Source: CALMZY01 sp052033915
GTDB taxonomy: Bacteria > Verrucomicrobiota > Kiritimatiellia > CAIQIC01 > JAGNIJ01
Assembly (NCBI GenBank): GCA_052033915.1
Contig: JBPOJF010000012.1
Location: 1-38,674 of the forward strand
Direction: 5' to 3'
DNA: 38,674 bases
Shown: positions 19,151-26,659 of the stretch, in pieces
Layout: each line of letters opens with the position of its first letter
How positions within the stretch are numbered: the stretch's first letter is position 1
Notes under the pieces: generated by a model
Seen by the model: the letters and a program-made list of their open reading frames with translations, nothing else
What the model was told of the DNA's origin: nothing
Databases searched by the model: none
Translations under genes and position numbers: made by a program

Positions 19151-19579
19151 CTACTTGTTGATCTTCTCCAGCAGCTTGGCGATGCCCGCGACAATCGCGT
19201 CCGGCCGCGCGCCGCAGCCCGGGATATAGACGTCCACCGGAATGACGGCGTCCACCCCGTTCAGCACGTTATAAGCGCCGCGATACACCTCGCCGGAGCA
19301 GGCGCAGGACCCGACGGCGACGACGAATTTCGGTTCGGCCATCTGCTCGTAAATCCGCTTCAGGCGCGGGGCCTGCTGGCGCGTGACCGGGCCGGTGCAG
19401 ACCAGGACATCCGCGTGGCGCGGCGAGCCCTTGAGCAGGACTCCGAAACGTTCGGGGTCGAAGCGGGGCATTAGCGCGGCGATGACTTCGATATCGCAGC
19501 CGTTGCAGGAGCCGCTGTTGAAATGCAGCAGCCACGGCGACGACACGCGGGACCATTTGACCAGTTTCTTTAAGGGCAT
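19151..19579 (-). CDS. Group 4 [NiFe]-hydrogenase small subunit (NuoB-like)
   Basis: 142 residues. It binds the proximal [4Fe-4S] cluster next to the Ni-Fe site. Cys pattern: SGSCNGCDIEV (C25, C28), GSCACSGEVY (C92, C94) and IPGCGARPDA (C122). It has no N-terminal signal peptide and only one cluster, as expected for group 4 enzymes and complex I. The ATG at 19579 is chosen over a TTG 6 nt upstream, with GAGGT as ribosome site. Lies 6 nt after the NuoA-like gene. Confidence 0.92.
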   Translation of the reverse strand: MPLKKLVKWSRVSSPWLLHFNSGSCNGCDIEVIAALMPRFDPERFGVLLKGSPRHADVLVCTGPVTRQQAPRLKRIYEQMAEPKFVVAVGSCACSGEVYRGAYNVLNGVDAVIPVDVYIPGCGARPDAIVAGIAKLLEKINK

Positions 19580-19585
19580 ATTCAA

Positions 19586-19942
19586 CTACCTCAAGATCAG
19601 CGCGGTGATCGACAGCACGATCATCACCAGGTAAACCAGGCCCCCCAGGGCGAGCGCCGGGGATCCGCCCGGGATCGTGGCGATGACCAGCGCCGCGACG
19701 TGCATCATCGTGAAGAACAGCGCGGCGTAGAAGAAGAGCCTGTAGCCCATATGGAACTTCTGCGCGGGAACGTCTTCGCCGCACGCGTACTGGGCCAGCT
19801 TGCCGCCCTCATCCTTCAGTTTCGGCGCGATCAGGCCGCCCAGCCGGTACAATCCATACGCGGCCGCCGCGAACAGGAAAAATCCCGCGAGCGGCGTCAA
19901 CAGCATGTCCACACTGATTTGCATCTCGTTGCTCCGATCCAT
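19586..19942 (-). CDS. NuoA-like membrane subunit in the hydrogenase operon
   Basis: 119 residues with three hydrophobic segments (about 12-33, 67-90, 93-116). The YACGED...YRLFFYAALFFTMMHVAALV stretch resembles the NuoA loop and second helix (FESG...RLxxxFYLVAMFFVIFDVEALYLF), but the acidic DVEA is replaced by HVAA. Most group 4 hydrogenases lack a NuoA counterpart, so its presence makes the gene set complex I-like. The start may instead be ATG 19924, which has a better-spaced GGAG. Identification rests on position, size and this stretch. Confidence 0.75.
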   Translation of the reverse strand: MDRSNEMQISVDMLLTPLAGFFLFAAAAYGLYRLGGLIAPKLKDEGGKLAQYACGEDVPAQKFHMGYRLFFYAALFFTMMHVAALVIATIPGGSPALALGGLVYLVMIVLSITALILR

Positions 19943-19963
19943 CTACTCCCAAAAGACCCTCGA

Positions 19964-20269
19964 TCAACCCTTCCATCGGGCCAGCTTCTGGATATCGAGG
20001 CTGCCCGTGCTCCGGTACGCGTTGATGACCAGCGCCAGCGCCACGGCGACCAGCGACACCTCGGCGACGATAAACGTGATCACATAGCTCTGCGTGAGAA
20101 AGGTCTCGCCGCGGAAATAGCCCGCCGCGACGAACGACAGGACGACCGACTTCGCCATGATCTCGAGGCCGATCAACAGCTTGATGATGTTGCGGCTCGC
20201 GAAAAGGCAGTACAGCCCGATAAAGAACAGCAGGCCGACGAAAAACATATACATGACGGGCGAACCCAT
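19964..20269 (-). CDS. NuoK-like (MrpC-like) membrane subunit
   Basis: 101 residues, three transmembrane helices. RNIIKLLIGLEIMAKS matches the NuoK/MrpC helix 2 signature with its membrane Glu. The third helix, IVAEVSLVAVALALV, carries a second buried Glu. It takes part in ion translocation at the junction with the antiporter-like subunits. Placed between J- and A-like genes as in complex I operons. Confidence 0.88.
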   Translation of the reverse strand: MGSPVMYMFFVGLLFFIGLYCLFASRNIIKLLIGLEIMAKSVVLSFVAAGYFRGETFLTQSYVITFIVAEVSLVAVALALVINAYRSTGSLDIQKLARWKG

Positions 20270-20279
20270 GTCGTTTTCC

Positions 20280-20771
20280 TTACTTCTTCAAATCCTTGTC
20301 TTTTTCCGTGTCGCGCAGCAGCGCCAGGACTCCAAAAACACCTCCGAAAATCACGGCGATCTGGCCCACGATGTCCAGCGCGCGGACGCCCCACAGCGTA
20401 TCGCCGAACGTTTTCGCGACGTTGCCGTCTCCGGCCGGGACGTTGTGGAACAGGGCCTTCATCACGGCGAGGTCGATCAGGCCGAAGATGAGGAGCCCCA
20501 GCACGAAGATATAGAGGGGCCAGGAGGACGCCGTATCCTCGTGTTCCCGCGTGAGCGCGATGGTCGAGACGAACAGCACGGTGATCAGGCCGGCCACGAC
20601 GGACAGCTCGAAGACGGCCGCGTACGGCGAGTTCAGCCGGTACAGCAGCGCTGCGAGCAGGGCGCTCATGAAGGCCAGGCTCAAGGCCGCCCGCACGAGG
20701 TCCTTGAGGAATACCGCGAGACAGGCAAACCCCGCCATCATCACCAGCAAGACTGTATTGATCGCATCCAT
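20280..20771 (-). CDS. NuoJ-like (MbhD/MrpB-like) membrane subunit
   Basis: 163 residues, about five transmembrane segments. The LVRAALSLAFMSALLAALLY and FELSVVAGLITVLFVSTIAL segments are typical of NuoJ and of the MbhD/MrpB family; sequence alone does not separate them. Position next to the K-like gene supports the J role in the membrane arm. The tail DTEKDKDLKK is charged and cytoplasmic. Only 4 nt separate it from the N-like gene. Confidence 0.8.
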   Translation of the reverse strand: MDAINTVLLVMMAGFACLAVFLKDLVRAALSLAFMSALLAALLYRLNSPYAAVFELSVVAGLITVLFVSTIALTREHEDTASSWPLYIFVLGLLIFGLIDLAVMKALFHNVPAGDGNVAKTFGDTLWGVRALDIVGQIAVIFGGVFGVLALLRDTEKDKDLKK

Positions 20772-20775
20772 AAAC

Positions 20776-22239
20776 TTATATCCACGGCATCTTCGCGCCC
20801 ATCAGGGCGGTTACGCCGGGCTCGATCAGATGGGCCGTGATCCACGGGTAGCACAATCCGATCACCAGGCACAACAGCGCCAGGCAGAACGTCGCGAACG
20901 CCATTCCAAAGGGAACCTCGCGGACCCACTCCAGGCCCGCGGTCAGCTTGCCGTAGAAGGCCCAGCGCTGCATTTGCAGGAAATACCAGAGCGTCAGGAT
21001 GCTCGCGCCGATGGCGAGCACGGCCACGAAATACTGCTGGGCGCCGACGAGCGCGAGGATGACGAACAGCTTGCTCCAGAACCCGTTGAACGGCGGCACG
21101 CCCGCGGTCGAGAACATGCCGACGGTTGTCGTCAGCCCCGTGATCGGCAGGCGGTTGTTGATGCCGCCGAGCTTGCGCAGGTCGCGGATGCCGGTCGCGT
21201 ATTCCGTGGAGCCGGCGTCGAGGAAGAGCATGGACTTGAAGATCGAGTGATTGAACATGTGGAACAGCCCGGCCGCGATGCCCATCGCGGAGCCGGTTCC
21301 GAACCCGAGGAACATATAGCCGACCTGGCTGATGGACGAATACGCGAGCATGCGGCGGAAATCGGTCTGCCCGATCGCCAGCAGCGCGCCGACCAGCATG
21401 GAAACCGCGCCCAGCACGGTGAAGATGCGCGAAATGTCCGGCGTCAGGCCGAACACGGAGAACACGATCCGGAGGAGCGCATAGATGCCTGTGACCTTCC
21501 CCAAGATGCCCGACAGCATCGCGGAGATCGGCGCGGGCGCGGCCGGATAGGCGTCGGGCAGCCAGCCGTGGAAGGGGACCACGCCGATTTTCAGACCGAA
21601 GCCCATGAGGAACAAGGCGATGCAGACCGCAATCAGCTTCGCGTTCATGGCCGCGCCGGCCTGCGAGGCCAGCAGGGGAAGGCTCAGCGTGCCGGTCATG
21701 AAGTAGATGAACGAGAGGGAGAGGAGGATGCTCGTGGTCGCGACGACGGACAGCATGAGGTACTTGAACGCGCCCTCGACGTTGTCGCCCTGCTGGCCGA
21801 AGCCGACCAGCGCGTAGCCCGCGACCGCGGCGACTTCGAGGAACACGTAGAGATTGAAAAGGTCCGTGGTCAGCACGAGGCCGTTCATCCCGGCGATCAT
21901 GATGAGCAGGAGCGCGTAGAACGTGCTCTTCTTGCCGTAAGACGCCATGTAGGTCGAGGAGAAGATCGAACAGAAGAAGGCCACGAGGCTGATCGTGACC
22001 AGGAAGAGCAGGGAAAGGCCGTCCATCATCAGGCTGAACCCGGCGGGCACGCCGTATTTCGTCGCGCTCCAGCACATGACTTCCCCGCCCGCGATCCGCG
22101 TGACGTAGCCGCATTCCATCGCAAACAGCGCGGCGACGGTCAGGGACGCCAGCGCGTCCGGCAGACGCCGGGAAACCCGGTCCAGCAGGGGCATGACCGC
22201 CGCGACGGCCAGCGGCAACACGATGAACAGCAGCAACAT
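20776..22239 (-). CDS. Antiporter-like subunit (NuoN/MrpD-like)
   Basis: 487 residues, about 14 transmembrane helices. The ATG at 22239 begins MLLLFIVLPLAVAAVMP and has GGAG 8 nt upstream. It has the key residues of proton-pumping antiporter-like subunits: membrane Glu in LYVFLEVAAVAGYALV, Lys in FGLKIGVVPFHGWLPDA, Lys in ILGKVTGIYALLRI, and the broken-helix region TDFRRMLAYSSISQVGYMFLG. One of three such subunits in the operon, the same number as in complex I. Preceded by a ~90-nt gap holding two hairpins. Confidence 0.9.
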   Translation of the reverse strand: MLLLFIVLPLAVAAVMPLLDRVSRRLPDALASLTVAALFAMECGYVTRIAGGEVMCWSATKYGVPAGFSLMMDGLSLLFLVTISLVAFFCSIFSSTYMASYGKKSTFYALLLIMIAGMNGLVLTTDLFNLYVFLEVAAVAGYALVGFGQQGDNVEGAFKYLMLSVVATTSILLSLSFIYFMTGTLSLPLLASQAGAAMNAKLIAVCIALFLMGFGLKIGVVPFHGWLPDAYPAAPAPISAMLSGILGKVTGIYALLRIVFSVFGLTPDISRIFTVLGAVSMLVGALLAIGQTDFRRMLAYSSISQVGYMFLGFGTGSAMGIAAGLFHMFNHSIFKSMLFLDAGSTEYATGIRDLRKLGGINNRLPITGLTTTVGMFSTAGVPPFNGFWSKLFVILALVGAQQYFVAVLAIGASILTLWYFLQMQRWAFYGKLTAGLEWVREVPFGMAFATFCLALLCLVIGLCYPWITAHLIEPGVTALMGAKMPWI

Positions 22240-22261
22240 GTTTTTCTCCAAAACCCTTCCT

Positions 22262-22315
22262 GAGCGGCGTCCGCTCCACGAGCGGTCCATAATGGCGGAG
22301 CGGCTCACGAGCCGC
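22262..22315. repeat. Two small hairpins between L-type and N-like antiporter genes
   Basis: GAGCGG-cgt-CCGCTC (22262-22276) and GCGGCT-cacg-AGCCGC (22300-22315) fill most of the only sizeable gap inside the 11-gene operon. They could set subunit ratios by mRNA processing or be a scattered short repeat. No T-run is present, so full termination is unlikely. Confidence 0.4.
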
Positions 22316-22328
22316 CGCCCCACACCGC

Positions 22329-24215
22329 CTATCTCGCCGCGGCCGAAACCAATACCCAGGCCACGAGCACAAACCCGCCGATCACCCACGCGAGATAATT
22401 GGCGTAAACTCCGTTGTGAGCTTCTTTCAGCCGGTCGATTCCAAGCCGGCCCACCCAGATCATGAATTTCTCGTAAAGCGCGTCGATCCCGCGGTCGATC
22501 AGCACGTAAATGGTCACAGCGGCGCCGCGTATCGTCTTGTTGAAGAACCAGTTATATATATCGAACACATCCGCCTCGGCCCAGTCGTACAGCTTCCGGG
22601 CGACCGGCAGGTTATGGACGGGTTCGGACGCGAGGTGGGCCTTGCCGCCGCTCTTCGCGAACCCGTAGAGGTGCATAAGGAACGCGACGAGCAGGCAGCC
22701 CATCGACACACCGACGATCCAGTTGATGTCGTACGCGTGACGCCAGAATTCCATCGGGCCTTCCACCATCGGCTTGCCGGCCAGGATCGGCTCGATGAAG
22801 TGTTTCAGCGGGATTTCGCTCTTCACACCGAAGAGGACGCAGCCGCCCGCGATCACCAGCATCGGGATCAGCATGGCCAGGCCGGACTCGCGCGGCTTCT
22901 GCGTCGGCATATCCAGGCTGCGCGTTCCGAAGTAGGACGCATGGCCGAGTTTGAGGAACGAGGCGAATGTGAAGATGGCGCCGAGCCACGCGGCGATCGC
23001 GAAGATCGGATGCCCGGTTTCCCACGCGCCGTGGAACACCATTTCCTTGGACACGAACCCGTTGAACGGGGGAACCCCGGAAATGGAGAGCGCCGCGACC
23101 CAGAAGCACAGCGCGGTGATCGGCATGACTTTGAACAGGCCGCCGAGTCTCGAAAGATCGGTCGTGCCGGTCTGCTTCTCGATCGAGCCGCCGGAGAGGA
23201 ACAAGGCGCACTTGTACATCGCGTGATTCAGCATGTGGAACAGGCCGCCGGCGATGCCGATCGCCGAGCCGGTGCCGATGCCGAGGATCATGTAACCGAC
23301 CTGGCTGATCGCGTGGAAGGAGAGCAGGCGCTTGTAGTCCTTCTGAACCAGCGCCATCAGCACGGGGAACACGATCGTGATCGCGCCGAGCGACATCAGG
23401 AAGATCGACAGCGGGCTGTTCATCCGGATCGTGAAGAACTCGAGCGAAATCCGGCCGAGCATGTAGATGCCGAGCAGTTTTTCGAGGGCCGCCGGCAGGT
23501 ACGCCATGAAGGGGAGCGGGGCGTCGAGCGCGGCGTCCGGGATCCACGTGTGGAACGGCATCGCGCCGGCCTTGGCCATCGCGCCCAGCGACATCAGCAC
23601 GAACGCGGCGGCGCCGAGCCCGTGCGAGTCGAGGTGCAGTTCGGACATCGTGAACGTGCCGGACAGTTTCCACGCCAGCAGGATGCCGAGGAGCATCAGG
23701 AAATCCGCCGTGCCGGCGATGATGAACGCCTTCGTGGCCGTCGGATGCGCGCCCTTGTGACCGATGGAGATCATGCCGTACAGCGTGACCAGCAGAGATT
23801 CCCAGAAGAACAGGAGGACGATGAGGTTGTTGGAGAGGACCGCGCCGTTGGTCATGCCGGCGGTGATGAGCAGGTAGGCGAAGAACTCCTTGGACCGCCA
23901 CTTTCCGCTCATGAAGGACGTCGAATAGAGCGTGAGCAACATCTGGAAGCCCGCGCAGGCCAGCAGGACGAATCGCGCGAAATGCGGCGCGTACAAATCG
24001 AAATCGATGCCGAACGAGGTCCACGGCACGAGCAGGCGGATGTCCTCGCCGCCGCGGAAAAGGACCCAGGCGTACCAGAGCGTGGCGCCGGTCGCGACCA
24101 GCGCGAGAAGCTCCTTCACGCCTTTCAGCGCGCGCGGCAACAGCAACGTCAGCGCGCCCGCCGCCAGCGGGATCACGATCGGAAGCAGCAAAATGTTTAT
24201 CGAGCAGCCGTTCAT
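22329..24215 (-). CDS. Antiporter-like subunit with C-terminal extension (NuoL/HyfB-type)
   Basis: 628 residues. The core has Glu in LLFFWESLLVTLYGM, Lys in MAKAGAMPFHTWIPDA, Lys in ALEKLLGIYMLGRI, and KDYKRLLSFHAISQVGYMILG. About 150 further residues follow, including WAEADVFDIYNWFFNKTI...DRGIDALYEKF and a last transmembrane helix. The length and this tail recall the NuoL C-terminal region that forms the lateral helix along the membrane arm; that reading is inference. ATG 24215 overlaps the upstream gene's stop by 4 nt (ATGA). Confidence 0.88.
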   Translation of the reverse strand: MNGCSINILLLPIVIPLAAGALTLLLPRALKGVKELLALVATGATLWYAWVLFRGGEDIRLLVPWTSFGIDFDLYAPHFARFVLLACAGFQMLLTLYSTSFMSGKWRSKEFFAYLLITAGMTNGAVLSNNLIVLLFFWESLLVTLYGMISIGHKGAHPTATKAFIIAGTADFLMLLGILLAWKLSGTFTMSELHLDSHGLGAAAFVLMSLGAMAKAGAMPFHTWIPDAALDAPLPFMAYLPAALEKLLGIYMLGRISLEFFTIRMNSPLSIFLMSLGAITIVFPVLMALVQKDYKRLLSFHAISQVGYMILGIGTGSAIGIAGGLFHMLNHAMYKCALFLSGGSIEKQTGTTDLSRLGGLFKVMPITALCFWVAALSISGVPPFNGFVSKEMVFHGAWETGHPIFAIAAWLGAIFTFASFLKLGHASYFGTRSLDMPTQKPRESGLAMLIPMLVIAGGCVLFGVKSEIPLKHFIEPILAGKPMVEGPMEFWRHAYDINWIVGVSMGCLLVAFLMHLYGFAKSGGKAHLASEPVHNLPVARKLYDWAEADVFDIYNWFFNKTIRGAAVTIYVLIDRGIDALYEKFMIWVGRLGIDRLKEAHNGVYANYLAWVIGGFVLVAWVLVSAAAR

Positions 24216-25675
24216 GGGCCCAAAATCCCTTGTACCGTCGGGTTTCCGAGAATGTCGGTCAGCGCCACGCCGAGCAGATCCATCGGGTACTTGACCAGGA
24301 GGCCTGCCACGAGCGACAGCGCCGCCGAGGCCACGACGATCCACACCATGACCGGCGTTCCTTCATGATGCGCATGGATCGAGGCATCGCGCGGTTCGCC
24401 CAGGAAAACCAGCGTAAAAAGCCGAAGCAGGTAGATCGTGGTCAGGATCGCCGTGAAGATCGCGAGGCCGGCGATGACCAGATGATTGGACTGGACCACG
24501 CCTTGGATGACCATCAGCTTCGAGAAGAACCCGCCAAACGGGGGGATGCCGATGATCGAGAAGATACAGAGCAGAAACGCCACGCCGGTCAGCGGCATAT
24601 GCTTCATCAGGCCGCCCATCCTGGTGATGTCCTTGGAGCCGGTGCCGTGCTCGATCACGCCGGCCGCCAGGAACAAGCCGGCCTTTGCCATGCCGTGCAT
24701 CAGGATGAAGAGAAGGCCGCCGGTGATGCCGATCACGTTGAAAGCCGCCAAGCCCATGAAGATGTAACCGATCTGGCTGATGGTCGAGTAGGCGAGCAGG
24801 CGCTTGATATTCGTCTCCATCAGGGCCGCGCAGGCGGAAACGATGGCCGAAATCAGTCCGAGGAGCATCAGGTAGAACTGCCAGTCCATCGGAATGCAGA
24901 AGGTGAAGTTGAAGATTCGCGCGAAGGCATAGACGCCGATTTTGACCAGCACAGCCGCATGCAGGAGGGCGGTGACCGGGGTCGGCGCCACGCCGGCATC
25001 CGGCAGCCACGTATGGAACGGAAGCGTGGCCGACTTGGCGAATAACCCCATCGTGATGAACAGGATTTCCCAGCCGCGCAGCGGGAACCCACGCATTTCC
25101 AACAGGTTAAACGTGCCGGTCCGCATGTAAACCATCACGAATCCCAGCAGCATGAACACCGCGCCGCCGAAGGTTGTGAGGAAGGTCTTGTCGGCCTTGA
25201 GAACGATTTCGCGGTCGCGGAAGAACCCGACCAACCGCCACGAGCAGATCGCGGTGATTTCCCAGAAGACGTACATCAGAAGGAGGTTTGCGGAGAAGAC
25301 GAGGCCCATCATGCCGCCCAGGAACAGGACGACCATCATGAAGTATTCCTGCTGGTAGTCGTATTCCTTTATGTAACCCAGCGAGTAGATGATGATCAGG
25401 GTGCTGATGAACGAGGAAACCGAGGCGACGAACACGGAAAGGCCATCCACCACGAAAATCACATCCAGACCGAACCCGACCGCATAGGTGAAGACGTGGG
25501 GCGTGTCCGCAAGCGCCGTCGGAATCAGGGCCATGGCGCATGCCGTCGTGGCGAGGCCGAGTATGACCGCCCATGCGTTGCGCAGGGAGCGCGACAACAG
25601 ACCGGCCAGCGGCACCGTAAAACTGCCGAGGACCGGAATCAGGACTGTCGCGAGGACTAGAAACTCCCAATTCAT
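24212..25675 (-). CDS. Antiporter-like subunit, first gene of the hydrogenase operon (NuoL/MrpA-N type)
   Basis: 487 residues, about 14 helices. The membrane Glu in LLLMYVFWEITAICSWRLVG, the following ALKADKTFLTTFGGAVF-like segment and the Lys residues in LFAKSATLPFHTWLPDAG and AAVLVKIGVYAFARI resemble NuoL/MrpA more than NuoM. The lateral-helix tail of full NuoL is missing, as if it were carried by the next gene instead. The ATG at 25675 begins MNWEFLVLATVLIPVLG; no strong ribosome site is visible. It lies 52 nt from a predicted transcription start. Confidence 0.88.
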   Translation of the reverse strand: MNWEFLVLATVLIPVLGSFTVPLAGLLSRSLRNAWAVILGLATTACAMALIPTALADTPHVFTYAVGFGLDVIFVVDGLSVFVASVSSFISTLIIIYSLGYIKEYDYQQEYFMMVVLFLGGMMGLVFSANLLLMYVFWEITAICSWRLVGFFRDREIVLKADKTFLTTFGGAVFMLLGFVMVYMRTGTFNLLEMRGFPLRGWEILFITMGLFAKSATLPFHTWLPDAGVAPTPVTALLHAAVLVKIGVYAFARIFNFTFCIPMDWQFYLMLLGLISAIVSACAALMETNIKRLLAYSTISQIGYIFMGLAAFNVIGITGGLLFILMHGMAKAGLFLAAGVIEHGTGSKDITRMGGLMKHMPLTGVAFLLCIFSIIGIPPFGGFFSKLMVIQGVVQSNHLVIAGLAIFTAILTTIYLLRLFTLVFLGEPRDASIHAHHEGTPVMVWIVVASAALSLVAGLLVKYPMDLLGVALTDILGNPTVQGILGP

Positions 25676-25734
25676 ATCTGTTTTGCGGCCTGGAAACGCC
25701 TGTACACGCGCTTCCTTCAGCGAGTCGAAGACGG

Positions 25735-25766
25735 CGTATAAAAGCGCAGAAGCCAACGCCTGTCAA
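25735..25766 (-). promoter_or_regulatory. Promoter of the 11-gene group 4 hydrogenase operon
   Basis: Minus strand: perfect -35 TTGACA (25766-25761), followed after 18-20 bp by a TTTATACG -10-like region (25742-25735). Divergent from the superoxide dismutase promoter. The spacing is slightly long, so activator help is possible. Confidence 0.5.
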
Positions 25767-25829
25767 GCGGATGAAGGTTAAAACTTGCGCGGAACCGCGA
25801 ATTCGTTCGGTTTTTTGGGTGTGAGGGTC

Positions 25830-25857
25830 TTGATTTTATTCGGAATTGGGGAATAGT
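25830..25857 (+). promoter_or_regulatory. Candidate promoter of the superoxide dismutase gene
   Basis: TTGATT (25830-25835), a 16-bp spacer and AATAGT (25852-25857), giving a ~20-nt leader with AGGAGA before the ATG. The region just upstream is AT-richer than its surroundings. Confidence 0.35.
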
Positions 25858-25882
25858 GGGCGAAGAAAACAGGAGATACAAA

Positions 25883-26548
25883 ATGCCGCATATACTTGCA
25901 CCCTTGCCGTATCCGTTGAACGCGCTGGAGCCGCACATGGACGCGAAGACGCTGGAGATCCATCACGACAAGCATCACGCGACGTACGTCAACAACCTGA
26001 ACAAGGCGCTGGAAAAGCATCCCGCCCTCCAGTCGAAGACGCTCGAACAGCTCCTGACCGATCTCAAGAGCGTGCCGGAAGACATTCGCGCGGCCGTTCG
26101 TAACAACGGCGGCGGTCACGCGAACCATATTCTGTTCTGGGAAACAATGTCGGCCAAGGGCGGGGGAAAGCCCGCCGGCGCGCTGGCCGATGCCATCGGC
26201 AAGAAGTTCGGCGGTTTTGACGCCTTCAAGGAGAAGATGTCCGCGACCGCGGTTGCCCAGTTCGGTTCCGGCTGGGGCTGGCTGTGCATCGGCGACGACG
26301 GCGACCTCTGTGTCTGCTCGACGCCCGGCCACGACAATCCGATCATGCGCGGCGTGGTGTCCTGTCCCGGCAAGCCGATCCTTGTCGTGGATGTCTGGGA
26401 GCACGCCTATTACCTGAAATATCAGAACCGCCGGGCCGATTTCGTCAACGCGTGGTGGAATGCGGTCGACTGGGCGAAGGTCGGCGCGCTTTACGACAAG
26501 GCGGTCAAAGGCCTGCCGTATGTCGACTCGTGGGGCATCGCGCCGTAG
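25883..26548 (+). CDS. Superoxide dismutase (Fe/Mn family)
   Basis: 221 residues from ATG 25883, with AGGAGA 7 nt upstream. Metal ligands by family pattern: H27 (IHHDKHHATYV), H81 (NHILFW), D169 and H173 (DVWEHAYY). GSGWGWL is present. At the metal-selectivity position Mn enzymes usually have Gln (QDNP); here it is His149 (GHDNP), as I recall from Fe-type or cambialistic enzymes, so the metal cannot be assigned. It removes superoxide in the cytoplasm. Its place beside oxygen-sensitive hydrogenase, PFOR and ferredoxin genes fits protection of an anaerobe from traces of oxygen. No signal peptide. Confidence 0.96.
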   Translation: MPHILAPLPYPLNALEPHMDAKTLEIHHDKHHATYVNNLNKALEKHPALQSKTLEQLLTDLKSVPEDIRAAVRNNGGGHANHILFWETMSAKGGGKPAGALADAIGKKFGGFDAFKEKMSATAVAQFGSGWGWLCIGDDGDLCVCSTPGHDNPIMRGVVSCPGKPILVVDVWEHAYYLKYQNRRADFVNAWWNAVDWAKVGALYDKAVKGLPYVDSWGIAP

Positions 26549-26659
26549 GCGGTCGGTGTCCTCGATCAGGGCATGAACCGGTTGATGCGTGTTTTCGCGC
26601 ATCCGGCGCGTCCTGTCGCGGAGCCGCCCCTTCAACTTCTTGTCGTACACGGGTCCGGA
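26549..26659. other. Convergent intergenic gap with a hairpin
   Basis: Between the convergent dismutase and kinase-fold genes, GATGCG-(8 nt)-CGCATC (26584-26603) forms a stem. There is no clear T-run on either strand. It may serve as a weak two-way terminator. Confidence 0.35.

Noticed and set aside
16084..25675. Annotation as NADH:quinone oxidoreductase (complex I)
   Set aside because: The D-like subunit retains both CxxC pairs of a [NiFe] site and no NADH module is in the operon. The NuoE/NuoF-like genes in the window belong to HydABC and to the Stn-like set.
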